In this document: in pieces, positions 34,760 through 44,325 of the stretch | Layout of the letters: each line of letters opens with the position of its first letter | Numbering within the stretch: position 1 is the first letter of the stretch | Assembly: GCF_029581275.1 (NCBI RefSeq) | Contig: NZ_CP120742.1 | Coordinates: forward strand, 4,712,501-4,776,500 | Reading direction: 5' to 3' | DNA length: 64,000 nucleotides | Origin: Micromonospora sp. WMMD1155 | Lineage (GTDB): Bacteria > Actinomycetota > Actinomycetes > Mycobacteriales > Micromonosporaceae | Program-made: the position numbers and the translations under genes | The notes under the pieces: generated by a model | The model's database searches: none | What the model saw: the letters and a program-made list of their open reading frames with translations, nothing else | What the model was told of the DNA's origin: nothing

Positions 34760-34975
34760 TTGATCACGTGATTAATCATGGACGTGGATGAGTTGTCCCG
34801 GTTTAACGTCACATCAGAGTAACTTTCAACATGAGTCGTATGGGCTCAACCTGGGGCGGTTGAGCGGCCAAATGTCGACGCGGTTTAGGCTTAAAAGTCG
34901 GTATATAAGCGGACAGCAAGTCTGTGGTCAGCCTTAAACCTGTAGGTAATTGGCATCACAAAAGGTTCATGGTTC
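34760..34975. other. AT-rich non-coding island
   Basis: About 215 bases that are visibly far poorer in G and C than their surroundings, between ctaB and the 111-residue gene. It carries two overlapping palindromes (ATCACGTGAT at 34763-34772 and TGATTAATCA at 34769-34778) and a possible three-way-junction RNA at 34882-34940. The preceding part (34626-34759) is ordinary GC-rich intergenic sequence with nothing recognisable. Confidence 0.6.
34882..34940 (+). ncRNA. possible three-way-junction RNA element
   Basis: GGTTTA/TAAACC plus GG/CC (34882-34889 with 34932-34940) could close a junction. The two hairpins would be CTTA/TAAG (34890-34893 with 34906-34909) and ACAG/CTGT (34913-34916 with 34922-34925). 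The strand is assumed from the downstream gene. Stems are short, so this may be chance. Confidence 0.25.
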
Positions 34976-35000
34976 TCGCCCGGGAGGGTGCGAGTCTGCT

Positions 35001-35006
35001 TAGGCT
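35001..35006 (+). promoter_or_regulatory. -10 element of the 111-residue gene (leaderless)
   Basis: TAGGCT lies 7 bases before the ATG at 35014. Confidence 0.5.
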
Positions 35007-35013
35007 TCGCGTC

Positions 35014-35349
35014 ATGGCAGATGGTTCCGATACGACGCTGACGGCTGAGCAGACCGCCGGCGAGCAGACGCCCCAGGGCCTCGTTGCGGGTCTCAAGGCG
35101 TTCGCCGCTGGACACGGCGGCGCGAAGGCGGTCATCGAGTACGTCGGCAAGCGCGGCGCGCGGATCGTCCTGGTCGGTGCCGACGGTGAGTGGGGCGACC
35201 AGTTCGCCGACGACACCGTCACCGCCCGGGAGGCGTGCGCCAAGGCGGGAGTAGCCGTCGAGAACGCCTGGGAGCGTGAACTGATGGACCAGATGCGCCC
35301 GAGCAACGACCTCTGGCGGTCGATGGCCCGACGCACGATGGCCCGCTGA
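35014..35349 (+). CDS. conserved hypothetical protein
   Basis: A 111-residue soluble protein I do not recognise by function. A short N-terminal Thr/Glu-rich stretch precedes a compact alpha/beta region (GGAKAVIEYVGKRGARIVLVGADGEWGDQ...). This is followed by a helix with a Cys (REACAKAGVAVENAWERELM) and a basic C-terminus. The ATG is fixed by the leaderless -10 element. Fourteen bases separate it from the ATP-grasp gene, so the two may be co-expressed. Confidence 0.75.
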   Translation: MADGSDTTLTAEQTAGEQTPQGLVAGLKAFAAGHGGAKAVIEYVGKRGARIVLVGADGEWGDQFADDTVTAREACAKAGVAVENAWERELMDQMRPSNDLWRSMARRTMAR

Positions 35350-35362
35350 ATAGACACCTGAA

Positions 35363-36283
35363 TTGACCACCCACCACCAGTCGACCCGGGGGGAACCCCG
35401 GGTCGCTCTCGTCACCTGTGCCGACCTGGTCGACCTCGACCCGGACGACCGCCTGGTACTCGCCCCGCTCACCGCCCGTGGCGTCACCGTGGAGACCGCG
35501 GTGTGGGACGACGCTGACGTCGACTGGTCCTCCTACGACCTCGTCGTACTCCGTTCACCGTGGGACTACGCGCTACGCCGCGACGAGTTCGTCGCCTGGG
35601 CGGCAACCGTCCCGACCCTGGTCAACCCGGCCGAGGTGGTCCGCTGGAACACCGACAAGCACTATCTCGCCGAGCTGAGCGCCGCCGGGGTGCCGACCGT
35701 ACCGACGTCGTGGATCGAGCCGGGGGAGACCTGGAAGCCGCCCGCCGAGACCGGCGAGTACGTGCTCAAGCCCGCGGTCAGCGCCGGCAGCCAGGACACC
35801 GGCCGGTACGACCTGACCGACCCGGAGCACCGGGACCTCGCCGCCGCGCACGTCCGCCGGCTCTCCGACGCCGGCCGGGTGACCATGGTCCAGCCGTACC
35901 TGCGTGCCGTCGACACCGAGGGCGAGACGGCACTGCTCTTCCTCGCCGGCCCGGACGGGCTCGCGTTCAGCCACGCGATCCGCAAGGGCCCGATGCTGAC
36001 CGGCCCGGACCTGGGCCCGGACGGGCTCTACAAGGCGGAGGAGATCACCTCCCGTGCCGCCCGCCCCGACCAACTCGCGGTGGCCGAGAAGACCCTCGCC
36101 ACCGTGCCCGGCGGCACCCGACAGCTCCTCTACGCCCGGGTCGACCTCATTCCGGGCCCGGCCGGCGAGCCGGTCCTGGTCGAGCTGGAGTTGACCGAAC
36201 CGTCCCTCTTCATCGGGTACGCGGACGAAGCCCCCGACCGCCTCGCCGACGCGATCACCACCCACCTGGCCCGCCGCGGCTGA
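35363..36283 (+). CDS. ATP-grasp domain protein
   Basis: A 306-residue protein. The N-terminal preATP-grasp part runs to about 100 (RVALVTCADLVDLDPDDRLV). The ATP-grasp core has VLKPAVSAGSQDTGRYDL (about 134-151) for the glycine-rich loop. MVQPYLRAVDTEGETALLFL supplies the nucleotide-binding beta strand. The C-terminal metal ligands lie in LVELELTEPSLFI. Enzymes of this type ligate carboxylates to amines or peptides; the substrates are unknown. The proposed start is a TTG at 35363 without a strong ribosome site, so the exact N-terminus is uncertain. Confidence 0.75.
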   Translation: MTTHHQSTRGEPRVALVTCADLVDLDPDDRLVLAPLTARGVTVETAVWDDADVDWSSYDLVVLRSPWDYALRRDEFVAWAATVPTLVNPAEVVRWNTDKHYLAELSAAGVPTVPTSWIEPGETWKPPAETGEYVLKPAVSAGSQDTGRYDLTDPEHRDLAAAHVRRLSDAGRVTMVQPYLRAVDTEGETALLFLAGPDGLAFSHAIRKGPMLTGPDLGPDGLYKAEEITSRAARPDQLAVAEKTLATVPGGTRQLLYARVDLIPGPAGEPVLVELELTEPSLFIGYADEAPDRLADAITTHLARRG

Positions 36284-36331
36284 CCCTTCCTTTCCTCGTT
36301 TCTCGGGCAGGGTGGTCGGGTGCGGAGCGCA

Positions 36332-36404
36332 GATCGTGCTCGATCATCGATGTAGTGGCGTCGGCGCGCCGCCGAGGCCACTACATCCTGGTTCGAGCGT
36401 GACC
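36332..36404. repeat. 73-bp palindromic dispersed repeat, family A, copy 2
   Basis: The left half starts GATCGTGCTCGATCATCGAT. The right half contains GAGGCCACTACATCCTGG. It pairs over most of its length around a GGCGCGCC centre. The downstream CTTGACGG is shared with copy 3. Confidence 0.85.
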
Positions 36405-36501
36405 TTGACGGTTGCGGGCGTCCCCAACCGCCCCCGGGCGGCCGGCGACGGCGTTCGTCGCCAAGATCCGCCGTTCGTGGTCAAGATCCGCCGTTCGTGG
36501 T

Positions 36502-36581
36502 CAAGATCCGCGCAGTATCGGGGTTGTTGCTGTGTCCCGCGTGTCTGAGGCAGCAACATCCCTGATGTTGTGAGGATCTTG
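36502..36581. repeat. 80-bp palindromic dispersed repeat, family B, copy 1
   Basis: Arms CAAGATCC...GGTTGTTGCTG and CAGCAACATCCCTG...GGATCTTG enclose the unpaired TGTCCCGCGTGTCTGAGG. Two short direct copies of CCGTTCGTGGTCAAGATC precede it. It lies downstream of ctaA, about 100 bases after the family A copy. Confidence 0.85.
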
Positions 36582-36672
36582 GCGCGGGGCGCGGGGCGCG
36601 GGGCGCGGGGCGCGGGGCGCGGGGCGCGGGGCGCGGGGCGCGGGGCGCGGGGCGCGGGGCGCGGGGCGCGGG
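36581..36672. repeat. 7-bp G-rich tandem array, about 13 copies
   Basis: Perfect GGCGCGG units run from the last base of the family B palindrome to about 22 bases short of the ctaA stop codon. The G-rich strand is the plus strand, with runs of four Gs every 7 bases, so it could form G-quadruplexes. Confidence 0.9.
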
Positions 36673-36693
36673 CCGGGATCCCTGGGGGTGTCG

Positions 36694-37644
36694 TCAGGCG
36701 GTGACCGGGACCGGGGTGGTCGCGTCGGAGGGGGTGGCCTGGGAGGGGGTCGGGGCGACCGGCCGGCGTTCCCGGGTGGACCACTGCACGGACAGGGTGG
36801 CCAGCAGCACCAGGCACGAGCCGAGCATGTGCGCGCCGACCAGGAGTGCCGGCACGTGGGTGAAGTACTGCACGAAGCCGATCACGCCCTGACCCAGCTC
36901 GACGGCGATCAGGACGATCGCGGCGCGGGTGGCGCGCTGAGCGCCGACGGCGCGGAACGCGAAGATCAGGGCCACCGAGAGACCGATCAGCAGGAAGACA
37001 CCGTCCGCGTGCACCTGCGAGATCGTCTCGGGATCGAGCCCGTTGCGGGCGGCGCCGTGGTCGCCGGCGTGCGGGCCGCTGCCGGTCACCCAGGTGCCGA
37101 TGACCAGTACCGCGACGGTGACGCCGGTGGTGATCCGAGCGAGGGTGCGCAGCGGCGCGGGCACCACGGCGACGGTCGGGCCGTCCGGGTCGCCGACGCG
37201 CCGCCAGAGGGCGTACGCGGCGGCGATCACCGCCATCGAGGCCAGGAAGTGCAGCCCGACCACCCACGGGTTGAGGTTGGTGAGCACGGTGATCCCGCCG
37301 ACCACCGCCTGGGCGGGAATGCCCAGGAAGACCGCTACGGCCAGTGGGAGGAGCCCGGGTCGGCGGGGTCGGTGCGCCAGCACGGCCAGCAGGGTGGCCA
37401 GCGCGATGAGGCCCACCGCGAAGGTCAGCATCCGGTTGCCGAACTCGATCACCCCGTACACGCCCATCTCGGGCGTGGTGACGTAGGAATCGTCGGTGCA
37501 CCGGGGCCAGGTGGGGCAGCCGAGGCCCGAGGCGGTCAGCCGGACGGCCCCGCCGGTGACGACGATCCCGACGTTCGCGATGATCGAGGCGAGCGCGAGG
37601 CGGCGCAGCAGGATGCCGGAGACCGGACGGGCGATTCGGTTCAC
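36694..37644 (-). CDS. ctaA: heme A synthase (CtaA/COX15)
   Basis: A 316-residue membrane enzyme oxidising heme o to heme a. There are eight hydrophobic segments. The extracytoplasmic Cys pair C43/C49 is in LTASGLGCPTWPRC. The conserved Glu is in GVIEFGNRMLTF. Heme-ligand His residues are in GLHFLASM, QVHADGV and GAHMLGS. The GTG at 37644 is preferred over an upstream codon because a TAGGAT -10 sits 7 bases before it. It works with CtaB, 2 kb away. Confidence 0.93.
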   Translation of the reverse strand: MNRIARPVSGILLRRLALASIIANVGIVVTGGAVRLTASGLGCPTWPRCTDDSYVTTPEMGVYGVIEFGNRMLTFAVGLIALATLLAVLAHRPRRPGLLPLAVAVFLGIPAQAVVGGITVLTNLNPWVVGLHFLASMAVIAAAYALWRRVGDPDGPTVAVVPAPLRTLARITTGVTVAVLVIGTWVTGSGPHAGDHGAARNGLDPETISQVHADGVFLLIGLSVALIFAFRAVGAQRATRAAIVLIAVELGQGVIGFVQYFTHVPALLVGAHMLGSCLVLLATLSVQWSTRERRPVAPTPSQATPSDATTPVPVTA

Positions 37645-37651
37645 GGCGCAA

Positions 37652-37657
37652 ATCCTA
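37652..37657 (-). promoter_or_regulatory. -10 element of ctaA (leaderless)
   Basis: On the minus strand TAGGAT is followed by 7 bases and the GTG start. Confidence 0.5.
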
Positions 37658-37724
37658 CGCACTGTAGTGATTGAGGTTCGTCCGACTCCGCCGACGCGGT
37701 GGTTCGGATCACCGGGACCCGGGT

Positions 37725-37753
37725 TTGCGACAGTCCGGGTAATTACGTAACGT
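37725..37753 (+). promoter_or_regulatory. suf operon promoter with overlapping palindromes
   Basis: TTGCGA-N17-TAACGT is followed by 7 bases and the sufR GTG, giving a consensus-like leaderless promoter. The spacer and -10 hold GTAATTAC (37739-37746) and TTACGTAA (37744-37751), overlapping palindromes well placed for SufR autorepression. Confidence 0.65.
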
Positions 37754-37760
37754 TGGCGTT

Positions 37761-38549
37761 GTGAAAAACGCGGCGGCGCTCTCCGGGCAGCAGCCGACGG
37801 CCGGTCCGGCTGTCGGTGCGCCCACGTCGGCGCCCGTCACGAGCATGCCGGGGGCCACGGCGGCCGAGATCTCCACCCGGGACCGGGTCACCCAGTTGCT
37901 GCTGGAGCAGGGGCCCACCACGGCCGCGCAGCTCGGCGTGGCCCTCGGGCTCAGCCCGGCGGCGATCCGCCGACACCTGGACGCGATGCTCGCCGACGGT
38001 GACGTGCATGCCCGCGAGCAGACCGTGCAGGGCAGCCGCGGCCGGGGGCGTCCGGCCAAGGTGTTCATGTTGACCGAGGCGGGCCGGGTCCGCTGTGGCA
38101 CACACCACTACGACAACATGGCCACCGCCGCCTTGCGGTGGATCGCCCGTAGCGGCGGTTCGGGCGCGGTGGAGGCGTTCGCCGCCGAGCAGGTCTCCGC
38201 TCTCGAATCCCGCTGCCGAGCGGCGATGGAGGACGCCGGCGACGACCCTCTCGCGCGTGCCGAGGCACTCGCCGCGGCGCTGACCGCCGAGGGTTACGCT
38301 GCCAACGCGACCACGATCGCCTCCGGCGGTCAGCTCTGCCAGCACCACTGCCCGGTGGCGCACGTGGCCGCCGAGTTTCCCCAGCTGTGCGAGGCCGAGA
38401 CCGCGGTGATCTCCCGTCTGGTCGGCACCCACGTGCAGCGCCTGGCCACCATCGCGCACGGCGACGGGGTGTGCACCACGCACATCCCGACCCAGCCGGG
38501 CCGTGTTCAATCCGGTAATCCCGTCACCACTGTGAGGACAGATAGATGA
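37761..38549 (+). CDS. sufR: iron-sulfur cluster-sensing repressor SufR
   Basis: A 262-residue winged-helix regulator heading the SUF operon. The HTH is at about 40-110 ([20 protein letters not shown]). The C-terminal cluster-binding region has C193, C197, C210 and C238. C197-X12-C210 matches the spacing described for cyanobacterial SufR. The N-terminal 35 residues are Ala/Pro-rich and disordered. With bound Fe-S cluster the protein represses suf; loss of cluster derepresses. The stop overlaps the sufB ATG. Confidence 0.92.
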   Translation: MKNAAALSGQQPTAGPAVGAPTSAPVTSMPGATAAEISTRDRVTQLLLEQGPTTAAQLGVALGLSPAAIRRHLDAMLADGDVHAREQTVQGSRGRGRPAKVFMLTEAGRVRCGTHHYDNMATAALRWIARSGGSGAVEAFAAEQVSALESRCRAAMEDAGDDPLARAEALAAALTAEGYAANATTIASGGQLCQHHCPVAHVAAEFPQLCEAETAVISRLVGTHVQRLATIAHGDGVCTTHIPTQPGRVQSGNPVTTVRTDR

Positions 38550-39976
38550 CCGAGCAGATCGTCCAGCCCCTGACCCAGGAAGAGCAGCTCGCCGCCCTGG
38601 GCCGGTACGAGTACGGCTGGTCCGACCCGGACGCCGCCGGGGCGGCTGCCCAGCGCGGCATCAGCGAGGCGGTGGTGCGGGACATCTCGGCCAAGAAGAA
38701 CGAGCCGGAGTGGATGCTCGACCTGCGCCTGAAGGGCCTGCGGCTGTTCGGCCGCAAGCCGATGCCGGCGTGGGGCGCGGACCTCACCGGGATCGACTTC
38801 GACAACATCAAGTACTTCGTGCGGTCGACCGAGAAGCAGGCCACCAGCTGGGAGGACCTGCCGGAGGACATCAAGAACACCTACGACCGGCTGGGCATCC
38901 CGGAGGCGGAGAAGCAGCGGCTGGTCGCCGGTGTCGCGGCGCAGTACGAGTCCGAGGTCGTCTACCACAAGATCCGCGAGGATCTCGAGGAGCAGGGCGT
39001 CGTCTTCCTGGACACCGACACGGCGCTGCGCGAGCACGAGGACATCTTCAAGGAGTACTTCGGCACGGTGATCCCGGTCGGCGACAACAAGTTCGCCGCG
39101 CTGAACACCTCCGTGTGGTCCGGTGGCTCGTTCATCTACGTGCCGAAGGGCGTGCACGTGGAGATCCCGCTGCAGGCCTACTTCCGGATCAACACGGAGA
39201 ACATGGGCCAGTTCGAGCGGACGCTGATCATCGTCGACGAGGGTGCGTACGTGCACTACGTCGAGGGCTGCACCGCGCCGCTCTACTCCTCCGACTCGCT
39301 GCACAGCGCGGTCGTGGAGATCATCGTCAAGAAGAACGCGCGCTGCCGGTACACGACCATCCAGAACTGGTCGAACAACGTCTACAACCTGGTCACCAAG
39401 CGCGCCGTCTGCCACGAAGGCGCGACCATGGAGTGGGTCGACGGCAACATCGGCTCCAAGGTGACGATGAAGTACCCGGCGGTCTACATGACCGGTGAGC
39501 ACGCCAAGGGTGAGGTGCTCTCGGTGGCGATGGCCGGCGAGGGCCAGCACCAGGACGCGGGCGCCAAGATGGTGCACGCGGCGCCCCACACGAGCAGCAC
39601 CATCGTGTCGAAGTCGATCGCCCGTGGCGGCGGCCGGACCTCGTACCGGGGTCTGGTCCAGGTGCTGGAGGGTTCGCACCACAGCCGGAGCACTGTCAAG
39701 TGCGACGCACTGCTGGTCGACACCATCTCCCGCTCGGACACCTACCCGTACGTCGACATCCGCGAGGACGACGTGGCGATGGGGCACGAGGCGACCGTCT
39801 CCAAGATCAGCGATGACCAGCTCTTCTACCTGATGAGCCGGGGCCTGAGCGAGGACGAGGCGATGGCCATGATCGTGCGCGGCTTCATCGAGCCGATCGC
39901 CAAGGAGCTCCCGATGGAGTACGCGCTGGAGCTCAACCGTCTGATCGAGCTGCAGATGGAGGGCGCGGTCGGCTGA
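38546..39976 (+). CDS. sufB: Fe-S cluster assembly scaffold SufB
   Basis: A 476-residue beta-helix protein of the SufBC2D scaffold. Signatures are [33 protein letters not shown] (Cys-containing core) and [29 protein letters not shown] and the C-terminal [20 protein letters not shown] follow. No intein is present, unlike some mycobacterial SufB genes. The ATG overlaps the sufR stop. Confidence 0.97.
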   Translation: MTEQIVQPLTQEEQLAALGRYEYGWSDPDAAGAAAQRGISEAVVRDISAKKNEPEWMLDLRLKGLRLFGRKPMPAWGADLTGIDFDNIKYFVRSTEKQATSWEDLPEDIKNTYDRLGIPEAEKQRLVAGVAAQYESEVVYHKIREDLEEQGVVFLDTDTALREHEDIFKEYFGTVIPVGDNKFAALNTSVWSGGSFIYVPKGVHVEIPLQAYFRINTENMGQFERTLIIVDEGAYVHYVEGCTAPLYSSDSLHSAVVEIIVKKNARCRYTTIQNWSNNVYNLVTKRAVCHEGATMEWVDGNIGSKVTMKYPAVYMTGEHAKGEVLSVAMAGEGQHQDAGAKMVHAAPHTSSTIVSKSIARGGGRTSYRGLVQVLEGSHHSRSTVKCDALLVDTISRSDTYPYVDIREDDVAMGHEATVSKISDDQLFYLMSRGLSEDEAMAMIVRGFIEPIAKELPMEYALELNRLIELQMEGAVG

Positions 39977-39990
39977 CGCCGTCCCGTCCC

Positions 39991-40019
39991 GTGGCGGGCC
40001 TGCGATATCGGCCCGCCAC
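39991..40019 (+). promoter_or_regulatory. intra-operon hairpin between sufB and sufD
   Basis: GTGGCGGGCC-N9-GGCCCGCCAC is a perfect 10-bp stem with no T-tract, in the 88-base gap. It may mark RNA processing or partial attenuation that sets the SufB:SufD ratio. Confidence 0.55.
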
Positions 40020-40064
40020 ACCAGGCCCCACTCGTCGTCACGGAACAGACAGACCAAGGAAGAG

Positions 40065-41210
40065 ATGACTACCCAGGCTTCCGCGCCGCCGCCCAGCACC
40101 AAGTCGCAGGCGCTGCGCTCGTACGACGTCGCCGACTTCCCGGCCCTCACCGGCCTGGAGGAGGACTGGCGTTTCACCCCGCTCAAGCGCCTCCGCGGTC
40201 TGGTGGCCGAGGCGCCGGCCGCGACCGGCGTGGTCCGGCACGAGCACGACGACCTGCCCGAGGGCGTGACGATCACCCGGGTCGGCCGCGACGACGAGCG
40301 GGTCGGAAGCGTGCTGACCCCGGTGGACCGGGTCAGCGCGCTGGCCTACGGCGCCGCCACCGACACCCTGCTGGTGCGGGTCGCCCCGGAGGCGGTGCTC
40401 GGTGAGCCGGTGCGCCTGCGGGTGGTCGGTACGGGTGCCGAGCAGCCGGCGTTCGGGCACACCTTCGTCGAGGTGGGCCGCTTCGCCGAGACGACACTGG
40501 TGGTGGAGCACGTCGGGTCGGCCACCCTGGCCGACAACGTCGAGGTGCTGGTCGCCGACGGCGCGAAGCTGACCCTGGTCACGATCGCCGACTGGGCCGA
40601 CGACGCGGTCCAGGCCCAGCACCTGAAGGTCAAGCTGGGCCGGGACGCCAGGGTCGTGCACATCCAGGTCTCCCTCGGCGGTGACCTGGTCCGGCAGTTC
40701 ACCAGCGTGGAATACACGGGTCGGGGTGGCGAGGCCGAGCTGTACGGCGTCTACTTCGCCGACTCCGGCCAGCACCTGGAGCACCGGCAGTTGGTCGACC
40801 ACAACGTTCCGGACTGCCGCAGCTACGTCGGCTACCGGGGTGCCCTGCAGGGCGAGGACGCGCACACCGTCTGGGTGGGCGACGTGCTGATCCAGGCCGA
40901 GGCGACCGGCACCGACACGTACGAGATCAACCGGAACCTGCTGCTCACCGACGGCGCGCGGGCGGACTCCGTACCCAATCTGGAGATCGAGACCGGCGAG
41001 ATCGCCGGCGCCGGCCATGCCAGCGCGACCGGCCGCTTCGACGACGAGCAGTTGTTCTACCTGATGGCCCGGGGTATCCCGGAGGGCGAGGCCCGTCGCC
41101 TGGTGGTCCGTGGTTTCTTCGCCGAGGTGATCAACAAGATTCCGGTGGAGTCGCTGCGTGAGCGTCTCGGCGAGGCGATCGAGGCCCGGCTGACCAAGGC
41201 CGGCGCCTGA
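40065..41210 (+). CDS. sufD: Fe-S cluster assembly protein SufD
   Basis: A 381-residue paralogue of SufB in the SufBC2D complex. The N-terminal helix region has SYDVADFPALTGLEEDWRFT. The beta-helix core includes LVDHNVPDCRSYVGYRGALQ. The shared C-terminal end reads EQLFYLMARGIPEGEARRLV. AGGAAGAG precedes the ATG. Its stop overlaps the next start (TGATG). Confidence 0.96.
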   Translation: MTTQASAPPPSTKSQALRSYDVADFPALTGLEEDWRFTPLKRLRGLVAEAPAATGVVRHEHDDLPEGVTITRVGRDDERVGSVLTPVDRVSALAYGAATDTLLVRVAPEAVLGEPVRLRVVGTGAEQPAFGHTFVEVGRFAETTLVVEHVGSATLADNVEVLVADGAKLTLVTIADWADDAVQAQHLKVKLGRDARVVHIQVSLGGDLVRQFTSVEYTGRGGEAELYGVYFADSGQHLEHRQLVDHNVPDCRSYVGYRGALQGEDAHTVWVGDVLIQAEATGTDTYEINRNLLLTDGARADSVPNLEIETGEIAGAGHASATGRFDDEQLFYLMARGIPEGEARRLVVRGFFAEVINKIPVESLRERLGEAIEARLTKAGA

Positions 41211-41535
41211 TGATCCGGATCTGCTCCGTCGAGGACGTGCCGAAGGGCACCGCGATCAGCGTGGACGTCGACGGCACCCCGATCGCCCTCGTGCACGGCG
41301 AGGACGGTCGGTTCTACGCCGCGTACGACGAGTGTTCGCACGCCGCGGTCGCCCTCTCCGAGGGTGAGGTCGACGGCTGCACGCTCGAATGCTGGTTGCA
41401 CGGTTCGCGTTTCGACCTGCGCACCGGCGAGCCGAGCGGGTTGCCCGCCACCGAACCAGTCCCCGTCTACCCCGTCGACGTCCGCGACGGCGACATCTAC
41501 CTCAGCCTGACGCCGAGTAATGGAGTGACCCGATA

Positions 41536-41536
<1 letters not shown>
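41210..41536 (+). CDS. Rieske-type [2Fe-2S] ferredoxin in the suf operon
   Basis: A 108-residue soluble Rieske protein of the NirD/dioxygenase-ferredoxin type. Ligands are C42/H44 (CSH) and C61/H64 (CWLH). No disulfide cysteines are present, as usual for low-potential Rieske ferredoxins. It overlaps sufD by one base and sufC by one base. This invariant position in actinobacterial suf operons suggests electron supply to, or a client role in, assembly; the partner is not established. Confidence 0.92.
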
Positions 41537-42309
<773 letters not shown>

Positions 42310-42329
42310 GCGGGAGAGGCGCTGCCGAG

Positions 42330-43664
42330 ATGACCAGCATCGCGATCCCCGAGGGGATGCCGCAGTACGACGACGTGCCGCGTTTCGACGTGGCTCGGGT
42401 GCGCGCCGACTTCCCGATCCTCGATCGGGAGATCAACGGGCACCCACTGGTCTACCTCGACAGCGCCAACACCTCCCACAAACCGCGCCAGGTGCTCGAC
42501 GTGCTCGACGAGCACTACGTGCGGCACAACGCCAACGTCTCGCGCTCGGTGCACACCCTGGGCACCGAGGCCACCGAGGCGTACGAGGGGGCGCGGGCGA
42601 AGGTCGCCGCGTTCATCAACGCGCCGAGCGTCGACGAGGTGGTGTTCACCAAGAACTCCACCGAGGCGATCAACATCGTGGCGTACGCCTTCTCCAATGC
42701 CTCGCTGCGCCCGGACGCCTCTCCGCTGGCTGCTCCGTCCCGCGAGACGGACGACCGGTTCCGGCTCGGCCCCGGCGACGAGGTGGTGATCTCCGAGATG
42801 GAGCACCACTCGAACATCGTTCCCTGGCAGCTACTCTGCGAGCGGACCGGCGCGACCCTGCGCTGGTTCCCGGTCACCGACCAGGGTCGGCTGGACGAGT
42901 CGGGCCTGGAGGACCTGGTCACCGAACGGACGAAGATCGTCTCGTTGGTGCACACGTCCAACATCCTGGGCACGATCAACGCCACCGCCCGGATCACCGC
43001 CCGGGTCCGTGAGGTGGGCGCGCTGCTGCTGCTGGACTGCTCCCAGTCGGTGCCGCACCTGCCCATCGACGTGGTCGACCTGGACGCCGACTACATCGTG
43101 TTCACCGGTCACAAGATGTGTGGCCCGACCGGGATCGGTGTGCTCTGGGGTCGGGGTGACCTGCTGGCGGCCATGCCGCCGGTGATGGGCGGCGGCTCGA
43201 TGATCGAGACGGTCACCATGGGCCGCTCGACGTTCGCCGCGCCGCCGGCCCGGTTCGAGGCGGGCACGCCGCCGATCGCCGAGGCGGTCGCGCTGGGTGC
43301 GGCGGTGGACTACCTGACCGGCGTCGGGATGCGGGCCATCCAGTGGCACGAGAAGGAGCTGACGGCGTACGCGCTGGACGCCCTCGGTTCGGTGCCGGAC
43401 CTGCGGATCTTCGGCCCGACCGTGCCGGTGGGTCGGGGCGGCACGATCTCGTTCGCGGTCGGTGACGTCCACCCGCACGACGTGGGGCAGGTGCTCGACT
43501 CGCTCGGCGTGCAGGTGCGGGTGGGTCACCATTGCGCCAAGCCGGTGTGCAGCCGATTCGGCGTCCCGGCCATGACCCGGGCCTCGTTCTACCTCTACAC
43601 CACCACCGAGGAGATCGACGCTCTGGTGGCCGGTCTGGAGCAGGTGCGGAAGGTGTTCGACTGA
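42330..43664 (+). CDS. sufS: cysteine desulfurase SufS
   Basis: A 444-residue PLP enzyme releasing sulfur from cysteine. PLP Lys262 lies in FTGHKMCGPTG. Catalytic persulfide Cys402 lies in RVGHHCAKPVCSRFG. The group II features EMEHHSNIVPW and HTSNILGTINA are present. A roughly 20-residue insert (about 124-145, rich in Ala/Pro/Arg) extends a loop compared with the usual 410-420 residues. Coupled to sufU (TGATG). Confidence 0.96.
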   Translation: MTSIAIPEGMPQYDDVPRFDVARVRADFPILDREINGHPLVYLDSANTSHKPRQVLDVLDEHYVRHNANVSRSVHTLGTEATEAYEGARAKVAAFINAPSVDEVVFTKNSTEAINIVAYAFSNASLRPDASPLAAPSRETDDRFRLGPGDEVVISEMEHHSNIVPWQLLCERTGATLRWFPVTDQGRLDESGLEDLVTERTKIVSLVHTSNILGTINATARITARVREVGALLLLDCSQSVPHLPIDVVDLDADYIVFTGHKMCGPTGIGVLWGRGDLLAAMPPVMGGGSMIETVTMGRSTFAAPPARFEAGTPPIAEAVALGAAVDYLTGVGMRAIQWHEKELTAYALDALGSVPDLRIFGPTVPVGRGGTISFAVGDVHPHDVGQVLDSLGVQVRVGHHCAKPVCSRFGVPAMTRASFYLYTTTEEIDALVAGLEQVRKVFD

Positions 43665-44140
43665 TGGTGCAGCTCGACCAGCTCTACCAGGAGATCATCC
43701 TGGATCACTACAAGCACCCGCACGGGCGTGGCCTGCGCGACGCCGACGACGCGGGGGACCGGGTCGCGGAGGCGCACCACGTCAATCCGACCTGCGGCGA
43801 CGAGGTCACCGTCCGGGTGGCCACCGACGGCACGGTCCTGCACGACATCTCGTACGACGGGATGGGCTGCTCGATCAGCCAGGCCTCGGCGAGTGTCCTG
43901 CACGAGTTGCTGCGTGGTCGGGGCGCCGGGGAAGCATTCGAGGTGCACGAGGCGTTCGTGGAGTTGATGTCCGGACGTGGCCAGGTCACGCCGGACGAGG
44001 ACGTGCTCGGCGACGGGGTGGCCTTCGCGGGCGTGGCCCGCTACCCCGCCCGGGTCAAGTGCGCGCTGCTGCCGTGGATGGCGTTCAAGGACGCGGCGGC
44101 ACGTGCCGGCGTGGGCGTCAACCCGGAGGTGACGGCGTGA
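43664..44140 (+). CDS. sufU: SufU, sulfur-transfer partner of SufS
   Basis: A 158-residue IscU-like zinc protein that accepts persulfide sulfur from SufS. Conserved C44 and D46 (PTCGDEV), C69 (GMGCSIS) and C133 (VKCALLPW) match the SufU zinc site. The inserted region between the second and third Cys typical of SufU rather than IscU is present. The TGA lies at the edge of the spacer repeats. Confidence 0.95.
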   Translation: MVQLDQLYQEIILDHYKHPHGRGLRDADDAGDRVAEAHHVNPTCGDEVTVRVATDGTVLHDISYDGMGCSISQASASVLHELLRGRGAGEAFEVHEAFVELMSGRGQVTPDEDVLGDGVAFAGVARYPARVKCALLPWMAFKDAAARAGVGVNPEVTA

Positions 44141-44325
44141 GCGAACGTCAGCGAGCGAGTCGTCGGTGCGGTGCGGCCTCACGGCGCGGCGGAGCGGATG
44201 GCATGAGCGAGCGAAGCGTCGGTGCCGCACGGCGCCGCGGGAGCGGTGCGTTGGCTTGAGCGAGCGGACAATTGGTGCAGCGCAGTGCTGCCCGGTGGCG
44301 GCACGGAGCGAAGCGGAGTGATGGC
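44137..44325 (+). repeat. three spacer-repeat units between sufU and the DUF59 gene
   Basis: Units begin GTGAGCGAACG, ATGAGCGAGCGAAGCG and TTGAGCGAGCGG and end GGAGCGGATGGC, GGGAGCGGTGCG and GGAGTGATGGC. Each ending abuts the next start codon. The first overlaps the sufU stop and the last abuts the ATG of the next gene, supplying its GGAG ribosome site. Confidence 0.75.

Noticed and set aside
34924..35013. 30-residue N-terminal extension of the 111-residue protein
   Set aside because: It runs through the AT-rich island with atypical codons; the TAGGCT -10 seven bases before 35014 favours the shorter form.
36581..36672. Coding potential of the G-rich array (Arg/Ala/Pro repeats in open frames)
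   Set aside because: Open only because the 7-mer lacks stops; no start site or conservation signal, and it lies past the ctaA stop.
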